64,000 nucleotides of DNA from Chloroflexota bacterium (GCA_028287745.1 JAQBPB010000083.1:33451-97450); one strand, 5' to 3'. Counted from the first letter of the stretch, positions 35,372 through 44,689 are shown. Notes: a model not told the origin generated them from the letters alone. Numbers and translations are program-made.

Positions 35372-36619
35372 TTGACTCAAGAACAAGCTACCCATCAAAA
35401 AATATCCAGTACCATCCAGCGCCAGGTCAACCGGGCTAAAATCTTGCGGACCTTAAAAATGCTCCAGCCCGTCGCCCGGGTAGACCTGGCCCGTGAAACC
35501 GGTTTAAGCCGGGCAACCGTTTCCAGCATTGTGGATGAATTAGTCATGGAATCTCTGGTGGAAGAAATGGGTGCGACCGCCTCCAGGGGAGGACGGCGGC
35601 CCATCCTGTTGCGGGTTATACCGGGCCGCGAAGGGCGCTGCGCAATTGGGTTCGAACTTTCCCGGAACAACCTGACAGGCATTTTAGTTGACCTGCACGG
35701 CCGGGTAATCGCCAGCCACCGCGACCTGTTACCGGCGGGATACCTGGAACCGGCTTCCCTGGTTGATTTGATTCAAGAACAAGTCTTGCGGTTAACCGGG
35801 CCGGAAGACCCGGCCATCCGGGGCCTGGTGGGTGTGGGCCTGGGTGTGCCCGGCCTGGTTGACCCCGTCACCGGCTGTGTCCAGGTGGCCGTACAATTTG
35901 GTTGGCAAAATACACCGCTAAAAGACATGCTCGAAAAACGGCTTAAAGTGCCGGTCAAAGTAATGAACAGTGTCAAAGCAGCGGCCCTGGGCGAAGTCAT
36001 TTATAACCATCACTCGCCGGAACCTTCCCCCAACCCGCGCCTGTATCTTTCATTGGGCCAGGGTATCGGGTCGGCCCTGATAATCGAAGGGAAATTATTG
36101 TCCGGGGCTTCCAATACCGCCGGTGAATTCGGTCACATAACCGTTGCTCCCGGCGGGCCGCTCTGCACCTGTGGAAATTCTGGCTGCCTTGAAGCGGTCG
36201 CCGGGCTACCCGCCCTGGTCAGCCGCTACCTTGAATTGGCCCGCATGGAAGAACCTTCCCGCCTGACAATGGCCCCGGGAGAATTTCCCTACCTGACTTC
36301 CGCCCGCTTCCTGGAAGCAGTCGCCGCCGGAGATAGCCTGGCCGGTCGGGTAGTCGCGGAAGCCGCCGAACAAATCGCTATCGCTTTAGCAGGTGTAATT
36401 AATTTTACAAACCCAGAACTAGTTATCCTGGGCGGTCCCTTAAGCCAGGTAGGGTCAGCTTTATTAGACCCCTTGACCCAGGCCCTGCGCCGCCGCGCCT
36501 TACCACTACCACTCAGCCAGGTCCGTCTGGTTACCGCCTCCCTGGGCGCTAACGCGGTCGGGATTGGCCTGGGTGCAACGTTAATCAGCCAATTAAGTGA
36601 AGTGGTCCTGTCCAGATAA
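35372..36619 (+). CDS. ROK-family transcriptional repressor
   Basis: A 415-residue protein of the NagC/Mlc/XylR group. The N-terminal winged helix (about 18-75) includes NRAKILRTLKMLQPVARVDLARETGLSRATVSSI, written here in two overlapping blocks of the family. The ROK sugar-binding domain has the ATP-like fold segment GLGVPGLVDP and the zinc site GEFGHI...CTCGNSGCLEA. The start is TTG 35372; the ribosome binding site is weak, but the next Met would cut into the HTH. It sits at the head of the transport/catabolic cluster and diverges from nagB, so it probably responds to a sugar ligand of this pathway. A short hairpin (36628-36649) follows its stop. Confidence 0.9.
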   Translation: MTQEQATHQKISSTIQRQVNRAKILRTLKMLQPVARVDLARETGLSRATVSSIVDELVMESLVEEMGATASRGGRRPILLRVIPGREGRCAIGFELSRNNLTGILVDLHGRVIASHRDLLPAGYLEPASLVDLIQEQVLRLTGPEDPAIRGLVGVGLGVPGLVDPVTGCVQVAVQFGWQNTPLKDMLEKRLKVPVKVMNSVKAAALGEVIYNHHSPEPSPNPRLYLSLGQGIGSALIIEGKLLSGASNTAGEFGHITVAPGGPLCTCGNSGCLEAVAGLPALVSRYLELARMEEPSRLTMAPGEFPYLTSARFLEAVAAGDSLAGRVVAEAAEQIAIALAGVINFTNPELVILGGPLSQVGSALLDPLTQALRRRALPLPLSQVRLVTASLGANAVGIGLGATLISQLSEVVLSR

Positions 36620-36686
36620 GGGCATCAAGCCGTTACTGCTATGACGGCTGGGTTACTTCTTTCAAAATTAGGATTAGGAGGATAAG

Positions 36687-38222
36687 ATGTCTGAAGAATC
36701 TAAGAGGAGATTAAGCCGCCGGAAGTTTGTCGCTCTGACGGGCGGTGCCCTGGCGGCCAGCGGTCTATTAGCGGCATGTGGTGATAATACCGCCACCCCA
36801 GCTCCCGCTGCTACGACCGCCGCTCCGGCAGCGACTACTGCTGCCGCCAGCGCGACTACTGCTGCCGCCAGTGCGTCTACTGCTGCCGCCAGTGCGACTA
36901 CTGCCGCCGGTGCGACTACCGCCGCCGGTGCGACTACCGCCGCCGCTGGGGCAACTACCGCCGCCGCGGCTGGCTCTCCGGCTGCGTTCAACTCCGGCTT
37001 CAAAGTTACCAGTGATGCAATTACATTGTCTATCTGGGCTGATGATGCCGGTATGGCTCCCTGGTATCAAAAAGTAACGGCTGAGTATACGAAATTGCAC
37101 CCCAACGTCAAATTTGATGTGCAAGCCTTCCCGGTCCGCGATTTTGAAACCAAGATTGCCGCCTCCATACCTTCGAACAGCGCCGCTGATATTATGCAAG
37201 GTGGAGCTTTCCAGAAATATATCGAAGCAAACCTGCTGCCCAAAAACCCTGACTCGGTCACCAAGATTATTTCTGACCCGGTCATCTTCCCTAAAGAACT
37301 GACCGACACCCTGGTAGTCAACAACGCTTATTATGGTATGCCTTTTTACCAGGGCCGTCACGCCATCTTCTACAATACCGACTACTTTGCGGCGGCCGGT
37401 CTGACCAATCCCCCGGCCACCATGGACGACCTGACAACCTATGCCCAGAAATTGGTCAAGGTTGAAGGAGGCAATATGACAGTCAGCGGGCTGAGCTTGC
37501 GTCTAACCGGCGCCGGTAGCGGTATCGCTGAAAAGTTCTTGATGTTCCTCTACCCTAACGGTGGCACCATCGTGGAAAAGACCGCCGACGGTAAATACCA
37601 CAACAACTACAACAACGAGGCCGGTTACAAGACCCTCAAAATGTACATCGACATGCTCTACAAGTACAAAACCGACGATCCGAAGATCAAACATGACTCG
37701 GAAGCCTTCCAACTGGCCGCCACCGCTATGTTCGCCCGTGAGTCTAACGTTATCGGTGACACCGCCAAAAAGGCCCCGAACCTGAAATACAATACCGCTC
37801 CGATGCCGAAAGGCGTCCGGTGGGGCGACCTGTCCACCCCGATCCGGCTTATCGTTAGCCGCAACAGCAAAAACGCCGACACAGCCTGGGACTTTATCAT
37901 GTTCTCCCAGCAAGAGCAGTATTTGAATCTCTTGCTAGCGGAAATCGGCTGGATTCCCCAGCGCCAGGACTACACCTATGCTGAGGCCCTGAAATTACGT
38001 CCCCAGTTTGCCGCTTTCACCTTCAAGGACCCCAATTACAAGTTGTTCACCGCCCCGACGATTGGTTCTTATGATGAGATTATGACCAAGTTGGCCGACC
38101 GGCTATCCAAGGCTTTCCTGACTCCGTCGCTCAATGAAAATGAGACCGGAATGAAGAAAGTTCTGGAGGATGCCGCGAAGGAAACTGACGAAATTCTCAA
38201 AAAAGCTAATATTTTCGGCTAG
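36687..38222 (+). CDS. Tat-type ABC sugar-binding lipoprotein
   Basis: A 511-residue extracellular solute-binding protein (family 1). The N-terminus combines a twin-Arg motif (SRRKFVAL, R11-R12) with lipobox LLAAC (C31), indicating Tat export then lipidation. An Ala/Thr/Ser low-complexity linker covers about 35-92. The binding domain contains ITLSIWADDAG, SNSAADIMQGG, GMPFYQGRHAIFYN and a C-terminal KVLEDAAKETDEIL helix. AGGAGG lies 5 bases before ATG 36687. The two permeases follow after a ceramidase-like gene; no ATPase gene is present. The ligand is probably a sugar conjugate (inference from neighbours). Confidence 0.88.
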   Translation: MSEESKRRLSRRKFVALTGGALAASGLLAACGDNTATPAPAATTAAPAATTAAASATTAAASASTAAASATTAAGATTAAGATTAAAGATTAAAAGSPAAFNSGFKVTSDAITLSIWADDAGMAPWYQKVTAEYTKLHPNVKFDVQAFPVRDFETKIAASIPSNSAADIMQGGAFQKYIEANLLPKNPDSVTKIISDPVIFPKELTDTLVVNNAYYGMPFYQGRHAIFYNTDYFAAAGLTNPPATMDDLTTYAQKLVKVEGGNMTVSGLSLRLTGAGSGIAEKFLMFLYPNGGTIVEKTADGKYHNNYNNEAGYKTLKMYIDMLYKYKTDDPKIKHDSEAFQLAATAMFARESNVIGDTAKKAPNLKYNTAPMPKGVRWGDLSTPIRLIVSRNSKNADTAWDFIMFSQQEQYLNLLLAEIGWIPQRQDYTYAEALKLRPQFAAFTFKDPNYKLFTAPTIGSYDEIMTKLADRLSKAFLTPSLNENETGMKKVLEDAAKETDEILKKANIFG

Positions 38223-38240
38223 AAGTTTTTCCTGATGCAA

Positions 38241-38270
38241 AAAGGGGCCACCCATCCGGGAGGCTCCTTT
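38241..38270 (+). terminator. Hairpin after the binding-protein gene
   Basis: AAAGGGGCC pairs with GGCTCCTTT (9 bp, one G-T). No U-tract follows. Such hairpins often give partial termination so that the binding protein exceeds the permeases. Confidence 0.6.
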
Positions 38271-38473
38271 ATTCAATTCACTATGAGTGGTTGTGTATGG
38301 TCATTTGTTTGACCGTTATTTGTTTAATGAAAATCTGGTTGACTGCTCTGCGGGTAACCGCCTGTAAGTAAAAATGTTTCCCTGAACCGGGTTTGTAAGG
38401 GAAAGATTTTGCAAGTCTGCCCGGCTACCGGCCTTTTCTTGCAGTTATTCTGGTTTTTCAGGAGGATAAAGTA

Positions 38474-39826
38474 GTGCTAGAAAATCAAGAAAACGCGGCT
38501 GCCTGGAAAGTGGGGTTTGGTGCGGTTGATATTACCCCACCGCCAGGGCTGAAGATGTCCGGTTTTGCGGCGCGGTTCCAACCTTCCGAGGGTACGCACG
38601 ACCCCCTGCGGGCCAGGGCGCTTGTCCTGGAAGACCCAAAATCGCAGCCGGTGCTTTTGATGGCCTTCGACCTGGTGGGAGTACCGAAAAGCCTGGTGAC
38701 GGACCTGCGGAATGCCTTAATGGTACGCTACAACCTGGACCCCGGTAGAATAAACTTATCTGCGACCCACACCCATTCCGGCCCGCTGATTGGCGAAAGG
38801 TATGGGGTGACCCAGCTTGAACGGGATTACCTGACCGGGCTGGTTGATATGGCCGTGACTGCCGCCGGGCAGGCCCTGGAAAACCTGGAACCGGCTACCC
38901 TTCACCTGGGCCAGGCCCAGGCCACCGGTGCCGGTCTAAACCGCAGCCAGATCGGCGGACCGACCGACCCGACTACCGGGGTGCTGGTCGCCCGGAGTGT
39001 CGCGTCCGGCGAACTGCTGGGTGGAATGATTAATTACACCTGCCATCCGACCGTCCTGGGACCGACCAATCTACTTTATACCGCCGATTATCCCTACTAC
39101 ACGGTCCAGGCCCTCAGCGAAGCCACCGGCCTGTCGCCCGAAAAAATAATGTTTACAAATGGGGCCTGTGGGGATATTAATGCCGGTCATTCTCCGAAAA
39201 GCAGTATTAACTCCCCTGGTGCCGGTAACCGCACCTATGAGGCCGCCGCCAAACTGGGCGGGAATGTCGGTAAAGCGGCGGTGGAAGCCTTCAATCAGGC
39301 AACTTTAGAGTTAACTCCCTCCCTGGAAGTCACTAACCTAAACGTGGATATCGAGTGGCAGACCCAGAAATGGCCTGACCGCGATGGACTGATAAGTTAC
39401 CAGAGCGAGCGGCAAGCGGAATTGGACCGGGCCACCGCCCAGGGTGATGTGGTAGCCGTTACCAATATTACCCTCTTGAAGAACTGGGCTGATGGGTTAC
39501 TGGAAAGGACCCTGACAACCCAATGGTCGCCACCGGCCTTTAACATCGATGTGGTGCGGGTGGGAGAATTAACCCTGGTAACTATACCCGGCGAACTCTA
39601 CGTGGAATACGGCCTGGCCCTTAAAGAGCGGATGGGATACCCGACCTGGATTTTGGGCTATACCAACGGTTCTTTAGGCTATATTCCAACCCCCGGTGCT
39701 TACGAACGGCAGGATTACGAGGCCGACCTGGCCTACCGCTATCACGGTTATCCCGCCCCATTTTCTTCCGGAACCGGTCAATTGCTTGTTGATAAGGTTA
39801 GCCAGTTGAAAGGTGAAAGAAATTAA
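38474..39826 (+). CDS. Neutral ceramidase-like hydrolase, paralog 1
   Basis: A 450-residue protein of the neutral/alkaline ceramidase N-terminal domain family. Zinc-site-like segments are ATHTHSGP, INYTCHPTVLG, IPGELYVEYG and a Tyr-rich TPGAYERQDYEA. The region where characterised ceramidases have their nucleophile Ser (GDVSPN) reads ACGDINAGH, so the Ser is not evident and the reaction may differ. No signal peptide and no C-terminal Ig-like domain, so it should be cytoplasmic. GTG 38474 has AGGAGG eight bases upstream. A second paralog is at 44699. Amide or ester cleavage of an imported conjugate is a hypothesis from family and context. Confidence 0.78.
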   Translation: MLENQENAAAWKVGFGAVDITPPPGLKMSGFAARFQPSEGTHDPLRARALVLEDPKSQPVLLMAFDLVGVPKSLVTDLRNALMVRYNLDPGRINLSATHTHSGPLIGERYGVTQLERDYLTGLVDMAVTAAGQALENLEPATLHLGQAQATGAGLNRSQIGGPTDPTTGVLVARSVASGELLGGMINYTCHPTVLGPTNLLYTADYPYYTVQALSEATGLSPEKIMFTNGACGDINAGHSPKSSINSPGAGNRTYEAAAKLGGNVGKAAVEAFNQATLELTPSLEVTNLNVDIEWQTQKWPDRDGLISYQSERQAELDRATAQGDVVAVTNITLLKNWADGLLERTLTTQWSPPAFNIDVVRVGELTLVTIPGELYVEYGLALKERMGYPTWILGYTNGSLGYIPTPGAYERQDYEADLAYRYHGYPAPFSSGTGQLLVDKVSQLKGERN

Positions 39827-39857
39827 TGAATACTGCAACTACTTTAACGAGGTATTG

Positions 39858-39929
39858 ATGAAGCAAGACCTGATTTATACCGCTAAACCGGTTGTAGAAA
39901 TACACAAAAAGGCGAACCTTTATGGCTAA
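39858..39929 (+). CDS. Possible 23-residue leader ORF overlapping the permease start
   Basis: ATG 39858 opens MKQDLIYTAKPVVEIHKK and stops at 39929, overlapping the first codons of the permease (ATG 39922) by 8 bases. GAGG lies five bases before it. It could couple translation of the permease, or be chance. Confidence 0.25.
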   Translation: MKQDLIYTAKPVVEIHKKANLYG

Positions 39930-40848
39930 AAGTATTGTTTCGCGCAAAGGAGGACCCTTCTCCATGGTAGGTTCCTCCCTCCAACGTCAGAAGTTGCTTT
40001 TCGTATTTATTGGACTGGCTCCCATCCTGCTGGTTTACGGGTTTACCCGTATCTGGCCGATTTTGCGGACTTTCAGTCTCAGCCTCTACGACTCTGACCT
40101 GGTAAAACCGGAAGCCAAATTTATCGGCTTCCAGAACTATACCGACTTACTTAGCGACGATTCGTTCAAGACCGCCTTTATAAACACGACCCTGTTTGCG
40201 ATTGGTACAGTAGTCGCCAGCCTGTTTTTAGGTCTGGGGTTGGCCCTGATTTTGACCCAGTTTATTCGCCGTTCAGGGGTTTACCAGTTAATCTACTTTT
40301 TACCTTTTGTAATGCCTATCGTACCGGTCTCAATTGTGTGGCGCTGGATTTACGACCCCACTTACGGCCTGTTGAACTTCGTTCTATCCTGGTTTGGTAT
40401 TGCCAAACAGGCCTTTTTACTCTATCCGGAAACCGGGTTGTGGGCCATCGTAGCCATGAATGTCTGGAAGGTAGTCGGCTACAACATGGTTATCCTGATT
40501 GTCGGTATCCGCAACATTCCTTTCCTGTACAGTGAAGCCGCCGCGATTGATGGTGCCGGGCGCTGGTCCATCTTGCGCTATATAACAGTCCCGCTTTTGA
40601 AACCGGTTATTTTGTTCGTGCTGGTTATTACAACCATTGGCGCTTATAACGTCTTTACATCAGTCTATGTAATGACCCAGAGCACCACTGCTTCTGGTAA
40701 CGCGATCAAAATCCTGGTCGGCGAGATTGTTGATAACGGTTTCCGGTACTCCAAGATGGGTTATGCTTCCAGTCAGGCCGTGATCCTTTTCGTAGTTGTT
40801 ATGCTCCTGACCCTGATTCAATTCCGGTTCGTGCGGAGTGACACATAA
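39922..40848 (+). CDS. ABC sugar permease, UgpA/MalF type
   Basis: A 308-residue inner-membrane subunit of a CUT1-type sugar importer with six predicted helices from about residue 27. The cytoplasmic EAA loop, which docks on the ATPase, is YSEAAAIDGAGRWSILRYITVPLLKP shortened by two blocks here: SEAAAIDGAG and ITVPLLKP. ATG 39922 starts MAKSIVSRK; ATG 39964 (MVGSSLQRQ), preceded by AAAGGAGG 10 bases upstream, is an equally good start. It pairs with the permease at 40944 and the binding protein at 36687. No ATPase gene is present nearby, so a shared MsmX-like ATPase is expected from elsewhere. Confidence 0.9.
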   Translation: MAKSIVSRKGGPFSMVGSSLQRQKLLFVFIGLAPILLVYGFTRIWPILRTFSLSLYDSDLVKPEAKFIGFQNYTDLLSDDSFKTAFINTTLFAIGTVVASLFLGLGLALILTQFIRRSGVYQLIYFLPFVMPIVPVSIVWRWIYDPTYGLLNFVLSWFGIAKQAFLLYPETGLWAIVAMNVWKVVGYNMVILIVGIRNIPFLYSEAAAIDGAGRWSILRYITVPLLKPVILFVLVITTIGAYNVFTSVYVMTQSTTASGNAIKILVGEIVDNGFRYSKMGYASSQAVILFVVVMLLTLIQFRFVRSDT

Positions 40849-40943
40849 AGAGGCTTTTCCTGACAGAAAAGACAACAAGACTATTAACCTCGCGGTTAGA
40901 TACTAACATCGGCTCTCGCGAGAGTTTTCAGGAGTAGACTTTG

Positions 40944-41834
40944 ATGGACACGGTAAAGTATAAAGAAGTAAAACCTAAATCATTACGCGGTTTCGCCCTT
41001 AGCGCCCAGGACAAGCGCGAATTGTGGTGGCGGATACCTTTACATATTGTATTAATAATGGGAGCGGGCCTGATGCTGCTGCCGTTTATATGGATGTTCG
41101 CCACCTCGTTCAAGCCGTCACCCGAAATAGTAGCCTGGCCTCCCACGTTTATACCGCAAAAGCCAACCCTGGAAAATTACGGTAAAGTTTTTGAACTGAT
41201 GCCATTTGGCCGCTATTTCCTCAACAGCCTGGTAATCACCCTGATTTGTATGGTGACCATCTGCCTGACTTCGTCGCTGGCCGGTTACATCTTTGGTATT
41301 TTTAGATTTCCCGGCCGCAATATTCTCTTCATTATAGTTTTAGCCACGGCGATTGTACCTTTCGAAACCTACATGATCCCGTTGTACCTGCTAATGAAGG
41401 AATTAAATGCGATAGATACCTACCAGGGTCTGATGGCGCCCTACTTTATTATGAGCTTTGGCATTTTCTTCATGCGCCAGAACTATATTGCCTTCTTGCC
41501 GGAAGAACTTCTGGATGCCGCCCGGATTGACGGGGCCGGTGAATGGAAGATTTACTGGCAGATTGTCATCCCGCTTTCCTCATCGGCCCTGGCGGCCCTG
41601 GCGATTTATGCCTTTATCAGCGTATGGGGGGCGTTTATCTGGCCTTTGCTTATCACCAACAGTTCCGACCTTAAAACAGTGGAACTGGGCCTGGCCGGTT
41701 TCCAGACCGCTTATACGGTCGAGTACGGGCCTTTGATGGCCGGTTCAGTTATTTGCCTGCTGCCCATCCTGGTAATCTTTATTGTCCTACGGCGGCAAAT
41801 AATCGAGAGTGTTGCAATGACCGGCATGAAGTAA
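40944..41834 (+). CDS. ABC sugar permease, UgpE/MalG type
   Basis: A 296-residue second permease of the same importer, with six helices. The EAA loop reads LLDAARIDGAGEWKIYWQ and IVIPLSSSALAALA, and the protein ends with the typical RRQIIESVAMTGMK. ATG 40944 is chosen, with AGGAG nine bases upstream; a TTG one codon earlier is the only other option. It forms the heterodimeric channel with the 39922 product. Confidence 0.92.
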   Translation: MDTVKYKEVKPKSLRGFALSAQDKRELWWRIPLHIVLIMGAGLMLLPFIWMFATSFKPSPEIVAWPPTFIPQKPTLENYGKVFELMPFGRYFLNSLVITLICMVTICLTSSLAGYIFGIFRFPGRNILFIIVLATAIVPFETYMIPLYLLMKELNAIDTYQGLMAPYFIMSFGIFFMRQNYIAFLPEELLDAARIDGAGEWKIYWQIVIPLSSSALAALAIYAFISVWGAFIWPLLITNSSDLKTVELGLAGFQTAYTVEYGPLMAGSVICLLPILVIFIVLRRQIIESVAMTGMK

Positions 41835-41863
41835 GCCGGTAACTGCCAGCTGGAACTTGCAAT

Positions 41864-41907
41864 CCCGGCCTTACTGGTGGAGTAGAGAGTAAGTCAGTAT
41901 GGCCGGG
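41864..41907 (+). other. Intercistronic hairpin
   Basis: CCCGGCC (41864-41870) pairs with GGCCGGG (41901-41907), with an inner ACT/AGT. It lies between the permease and the Gfo/Idh/MocA gene and may stabilise or attenuate the transcript. Confidence 0.4.
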
Positions 41908-41932
41908 AACGACCATTTAACATGGATAGAAT

Positions 41933-42973
41933 ATGACAACTAATAATTTTGTAGCCGCTATCATCGGGTACGGTTCGATTGGACACACTCACTCCCGGGG
42001 ATACCTGGCCGATTCAAGAGTAAAACGCCTGGCGGTAGCCTCCCCGCAGCCTAAACCGGAAGAAAATGCCGATCCACGCCTGGTGTCTTATAGCTCAAAT
42101 ATTGAGATGCTGGAAACGGAACGGCCCGAAGCGGTCAGCATCTGTGTACCGCACGACCGGCACCTGCCGGTTTCCCAGGAAGTAGCCCGGTATGGAGTAG
42201 GGCGGGGTGGAAGTGTCCGCTATGTCCTGCTCGAAAAACCCATGGCCATGAACGAGCCGGAAGCTATTGAAGCGGAAGCGGCCCTTGAGGAGGCGGGCAT
42301 CCGGTTGATGCTGGCCCATTCGCTCCGGTTTTGCACACCGTTCCGCCGCCTGGCCGAAATGCTCAACGCCCCGGGGGCACCCCTGGGCCAGCCGCTCTTG
42401 CTCCTGGGCAACTACTTGATGTACAAAGATTACAGGGTTTACCCGGAATGGAAACGCAAGGCGGCCCAGGCGGGCGGCGGTGTCCTGCTGCGGGATGGCA
42501 TACATATTTTGGACGCTATCTTGCGGTCAGCCGGTTCGGAGCCGGTGGAAGTCTGGGGGCATTCGGCCTTGCTCGCAAACGAAGCCGAGGTGGAAGATAC
42601 CTTCCTGGGAGGCATCCGGTTCGCCAATGGCGCGCTCGCTCAATTGAATTACAGTAACGTGGGCCGGGCCGACAATCAAATTAGCCTGATTGTCCATACA
42701 CCCCTGGCTACCCTCAAAGCCAACCTGGAACAGTTGCAGGTCTGGACCCAGGCCGTCGCCAACGGCGTAAGCCTGCCACCGGCTTCAACGCACCCGGAAG
42801 GGGTAACTGAACCGGCCCAGGGAGATTTGTGGATGAATCAGATGGCCCATTTTATAGATTGTGTAGCGCAGAATTTACAACCGGAAGTAACCGGGGCGGA
42901 CGGACGCCTGGTTATAAAGGTAATTGACCGGCTTTACGAAGCCGCCCGGCAAGGCCGCCATTTGGCTATTTAA
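41933..42973 (+). CDS. Gfo/Idh/MocA oxidoreductase 1
   Basis: A 346-residue NAD(P)-dependent dehydrogenase. The Rossmann motif is IIGYGSIG, the catalytic-Lys motif is LLEKPMAMN, and the second-domain segment GGGVLLRDGIHILDAIL holds the expected Asp and His. Members oxidise or reduce hydroxyl groups of sugars, inositols or amino sugars. It lies 14 bases before the PIG-L deacetylase gene and is one of three such enzymes in this cluster. The substrate is unknown. Confidence 0.88.
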   Translation: MTTNNFVAAIIGYGSIGHTHSRGYLADSRVKRLAVASPQPKPEENADPRLVSYSSNIEMLETERPEAVSICVPHDRHLPVSQEVARYGVGRGGSVRYVLLEKPMAMNEPEAIEAEAALEEAGIRLMLAHSLRFCTPFRRLAEMLNAPGAPLGQPLLLLGNYLMYKDYRVYPEWKRKAAQAGGGVLLRDGIHILDAILRSAGSEPVEVWGHSALLANEAEVEDTFLGGIRFANGALAQLNYSNVGRADNQISLIVHTPLATLKANLEQLQVWTQAVANGVSLPPASTHPEGVTEPAQGDLWMNQMAHFIDCVAQNLQPEVTGADGRLVIKVIDRLYEAARQGRHLAI

Positions 42974-42987
42974 CAGAGGAGGAACTC

Positions 42988-43680
42988 GTGGCCGCAAAAC
43001 GTATTGGATGGGAACGCGCATTGGTCTTTGGGGCGCATCCCGATGATGAAATTATTGGCTGTGGCGGCACCCTGGCCCGCCTGGCCGCAGAAGGTACCCA
43101 TACGGTAGTGGTAACCTTTACTGATGGTGGTACGGGCTACAGCAAACTTGAAGAAGCTAATGAAATTGTAGCGATTCGCCGGGCGGAGTCGGAAGCCTCG
43201 GCTAAAGTCCTAGGCATCAAGGAGCTTATTAACCTGGAATTTCCTACCCAGGGCCTGATTAACAACCGGGAAACTTATCAGAAGGTGGTTCAGATTATCC
43301 GGCAGGTCCGCCCGGACGTTATTTTCTGTCATTTTAGTGAGGACAAGCACCGGGACCACCAGACGGTCGCCGCCCTGGTGGACGAGGCCCGCTGGAAAGC
43401 GACTGAAAACGCGCAACCGGACCTGGGGCAGCCCTGGTACACGCCCCAGCTATATTTCTACGAAATCCATGAGCTTTTTACCCATCCATCAATCCTGGTG
43501 GATACAACCGAATTTTACGATAAAAAGATTGCCGCCCTGGAGACCCAGAAAAGCCAGCTCGAAGTCTTGCCGGGAGTGATTTCTTTTTGCCAGGGCTTAA
43601 GCCGGGCGCGAGGTTACCTGGCCGGGACGCAATACGCCGAAGCTTTCCTGGCTTCCAACCTGCTGCCGCAAATTTTGTAG
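42988..43680 (+). CDS. PIG-L family N-deacetylase
   Basis: A 230-residue zinc-dependent deacetylase of the LmbE/PIG-L family, which removes acetyl from N-acetylglucosaminyl or similar conjugates (as in MshB, BshB or chitooligosaccharide deacetylases). The metal site is GAHPDDEIIGCGG (His-Asp-Asp) and a later HRDHQTV holds the third ligand. VTFTDGGTGY is also typical. GTG 42988 has GAGGAGG five bases upstream. In this cluster it may deacetylate an imported N-acetyl amino sugar before transamination or deamination. Confidence 0.9.
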   Translation: MAAKRIGWERALVFGAHPDDEIIGCGGTLARLAAEGTHTVVVTFTDGGTGYSKLEEANEIVAIRRAESEASAKVLGIKELINLEFPTQGLINNRETYQKVVQIIRQVRPDVIFCHFSEDKHRDHQTVAALVDEARWKATENAQPDLGQPWYTPQLYFYEIHELFTHPSILVDTTEFYDKKIAALETQKSQLEVLPGVISFCQGLSRARGYLAGTQYAEAFLASNLLPQIL

Positions 43681-43722
43681 GGCCGGTAAACTGATTTAAC
43701 CGGAGAACTAATATCTAAATTT

Positions 43723-43760
43723 GGCCTGAGTAGACCGGAGTTTTACTGCCTGCTCAGGCC
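43723..43760 (+). other. Intercistronic hairpin before the PhyH gene
   Basis: GGCCTGAG (43723-43730) pairs with CTCAGGCC (43753-43760), 43 bases before the PhyH start codon. Probably an mRNA structure and not a terminator, as no U-tract follows. Confidence 0.4.
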
Positions 43761-43803
43761 CGGTTTGGCCCACCGCTAATTCAGGCCGGAAAGGAGAAAT
43801 ACC

Positions 43804-44571
43804 CTGTCCACTTATATAACCGCTGCCGACTGGTCTTTCTATGAAGAATATGGCTACCTTAAACTGGGCAAGCTCTTAAGTGACCAGGCCCTGACCGGCT
43901 TACAGGAGCGGATTGACGCGATTATGCTGGGTAAGGCCGCCCTGAATTATGCGGGCTTACTGATGCAGCTCGACAGCGTTTCCGGCAAGTACAATGACGC
44001 CGGGGAGCAAAGTTTAGGGTTCAAAGGACCGACCCTGAATTACCGGAAAATCCAAAACCTGGAAATTGACCCGCTGTTCGAGGAATATATCAAACTGCCG
44101 CTGTTCGAGGAACTTTCCAAACGGGTTTACGGCGAAGATGTCCCGGTAGCCTGCTTCCGGGCGATGTTTATGAATAAACCCTCCCACCAGGGTACCTTGC
44201 TGCCCTGGCACCAGGACGCCTGGACCCACCTTGACCACCAGCCGCTGATTACTCTCTGGACCGCCCTGGACCCCGCCACGATTGACAACGGTTGTGTCGA
44301 AGTGCTGCCCGGCAGTCATAAGTTCGGCCGGATAAATCCCGACCACCCTTCCGGTTTTTTAACCGAAGCGCAAATAGAACATTTTTGCCCGGCCGGAAAC
44401 GGCACTTTCCTGGAACTGGCCCCGGGTGAAGTGGTCCTGCTGCATAACTGGCTCCTGCACCGCTCCGACGTCAACAAGACGCCAATCTCCCGGCGAGCCT
44501 TCAGTGTCTGCTATATGGACGGCCGGACCCGGGCCTCTAACGGCGAAACTTATACGCACCTGTTCGATTAG
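43804..44571 (+). CDS. PhyH-family Fe(II)/2OG dioxygenase with probable CTG start
   Basis: A 255-residue phytanoyl-CoA dioxygenase-like enzyme. The iron ligands are WHQDAW (His-x-Asp) and a distal His in HNWLLHRSDVNK, with Arg in SRRAFSV to bind 2-oxoglutarate. The typical N-terminus TAADWSFYEEYGYLKL lies upstream of the first Met (43924). In this frame there is no ATG, GTG or TTG between the stop at 43777 and that Met. CTG 43804 has GGAAAGGAG seven bases before it, so CTG initiation is proposed. It presumably hydroxylates a pathway intermediate; the substrate is unknown. Confidence 0.82.
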   Translation: MSTYITAADWSFYEEYGYLKLGKLLSDQALTGLQERIDAIMLGKAALNYAGLLMQLDSVSGKYNDAGEQSLGFKGPTLNYRKIQNLEIDPLFEEYIKLPLFEELSKRVYGEDVPVACFRAMFMNKPSHQGTLLPWHQDAWTHLDHQPLITLWTALDPATIDNGCVEVLPGSHKFGRINPDHPSGFLTEAQIEHFCPAGNGTFLELAPGEVVLLHNWLLHRSDVNKTPISRRAFSVCYMDGRTRASNGETYTHLFD

Positions 44572-44599
44572 GAAGCCCGGAGTCAATTATTTAATTGGA

Positions 44600-44689
44600 A
44601 TGAGACAATGGAACCATTTACAGGTCGCTGCAACCTGGGAATTTTATGAGATTGGATATTTTCGAAAGAGAAAAGAATGGGAGGTTTAA
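44600..44689 (+). pseudogene. Possible remnant of a PhyH-like N-terminus
   Basis: A 29-codon frame beginning MRQWNHLQVAATWEFYEIGY just after the PhyH gene. Its AATWEFYE-IGYF resembles AADWSFYEEYGYL at the start of the intact enzyme, but the match ends quickly and no ribosome binding site is seen. It may be a duplicated fragment or chance. Confidence 0.2.

Noticed and set aside
38304..38328. Two TTTGTTT motifs resembling half of the ROK operator, upstream of the first ceramidase-like gene
   Set aside because: Only the first 8-10 bases match and the rest of the 20-bp motif is absent, so I did not call an operator.
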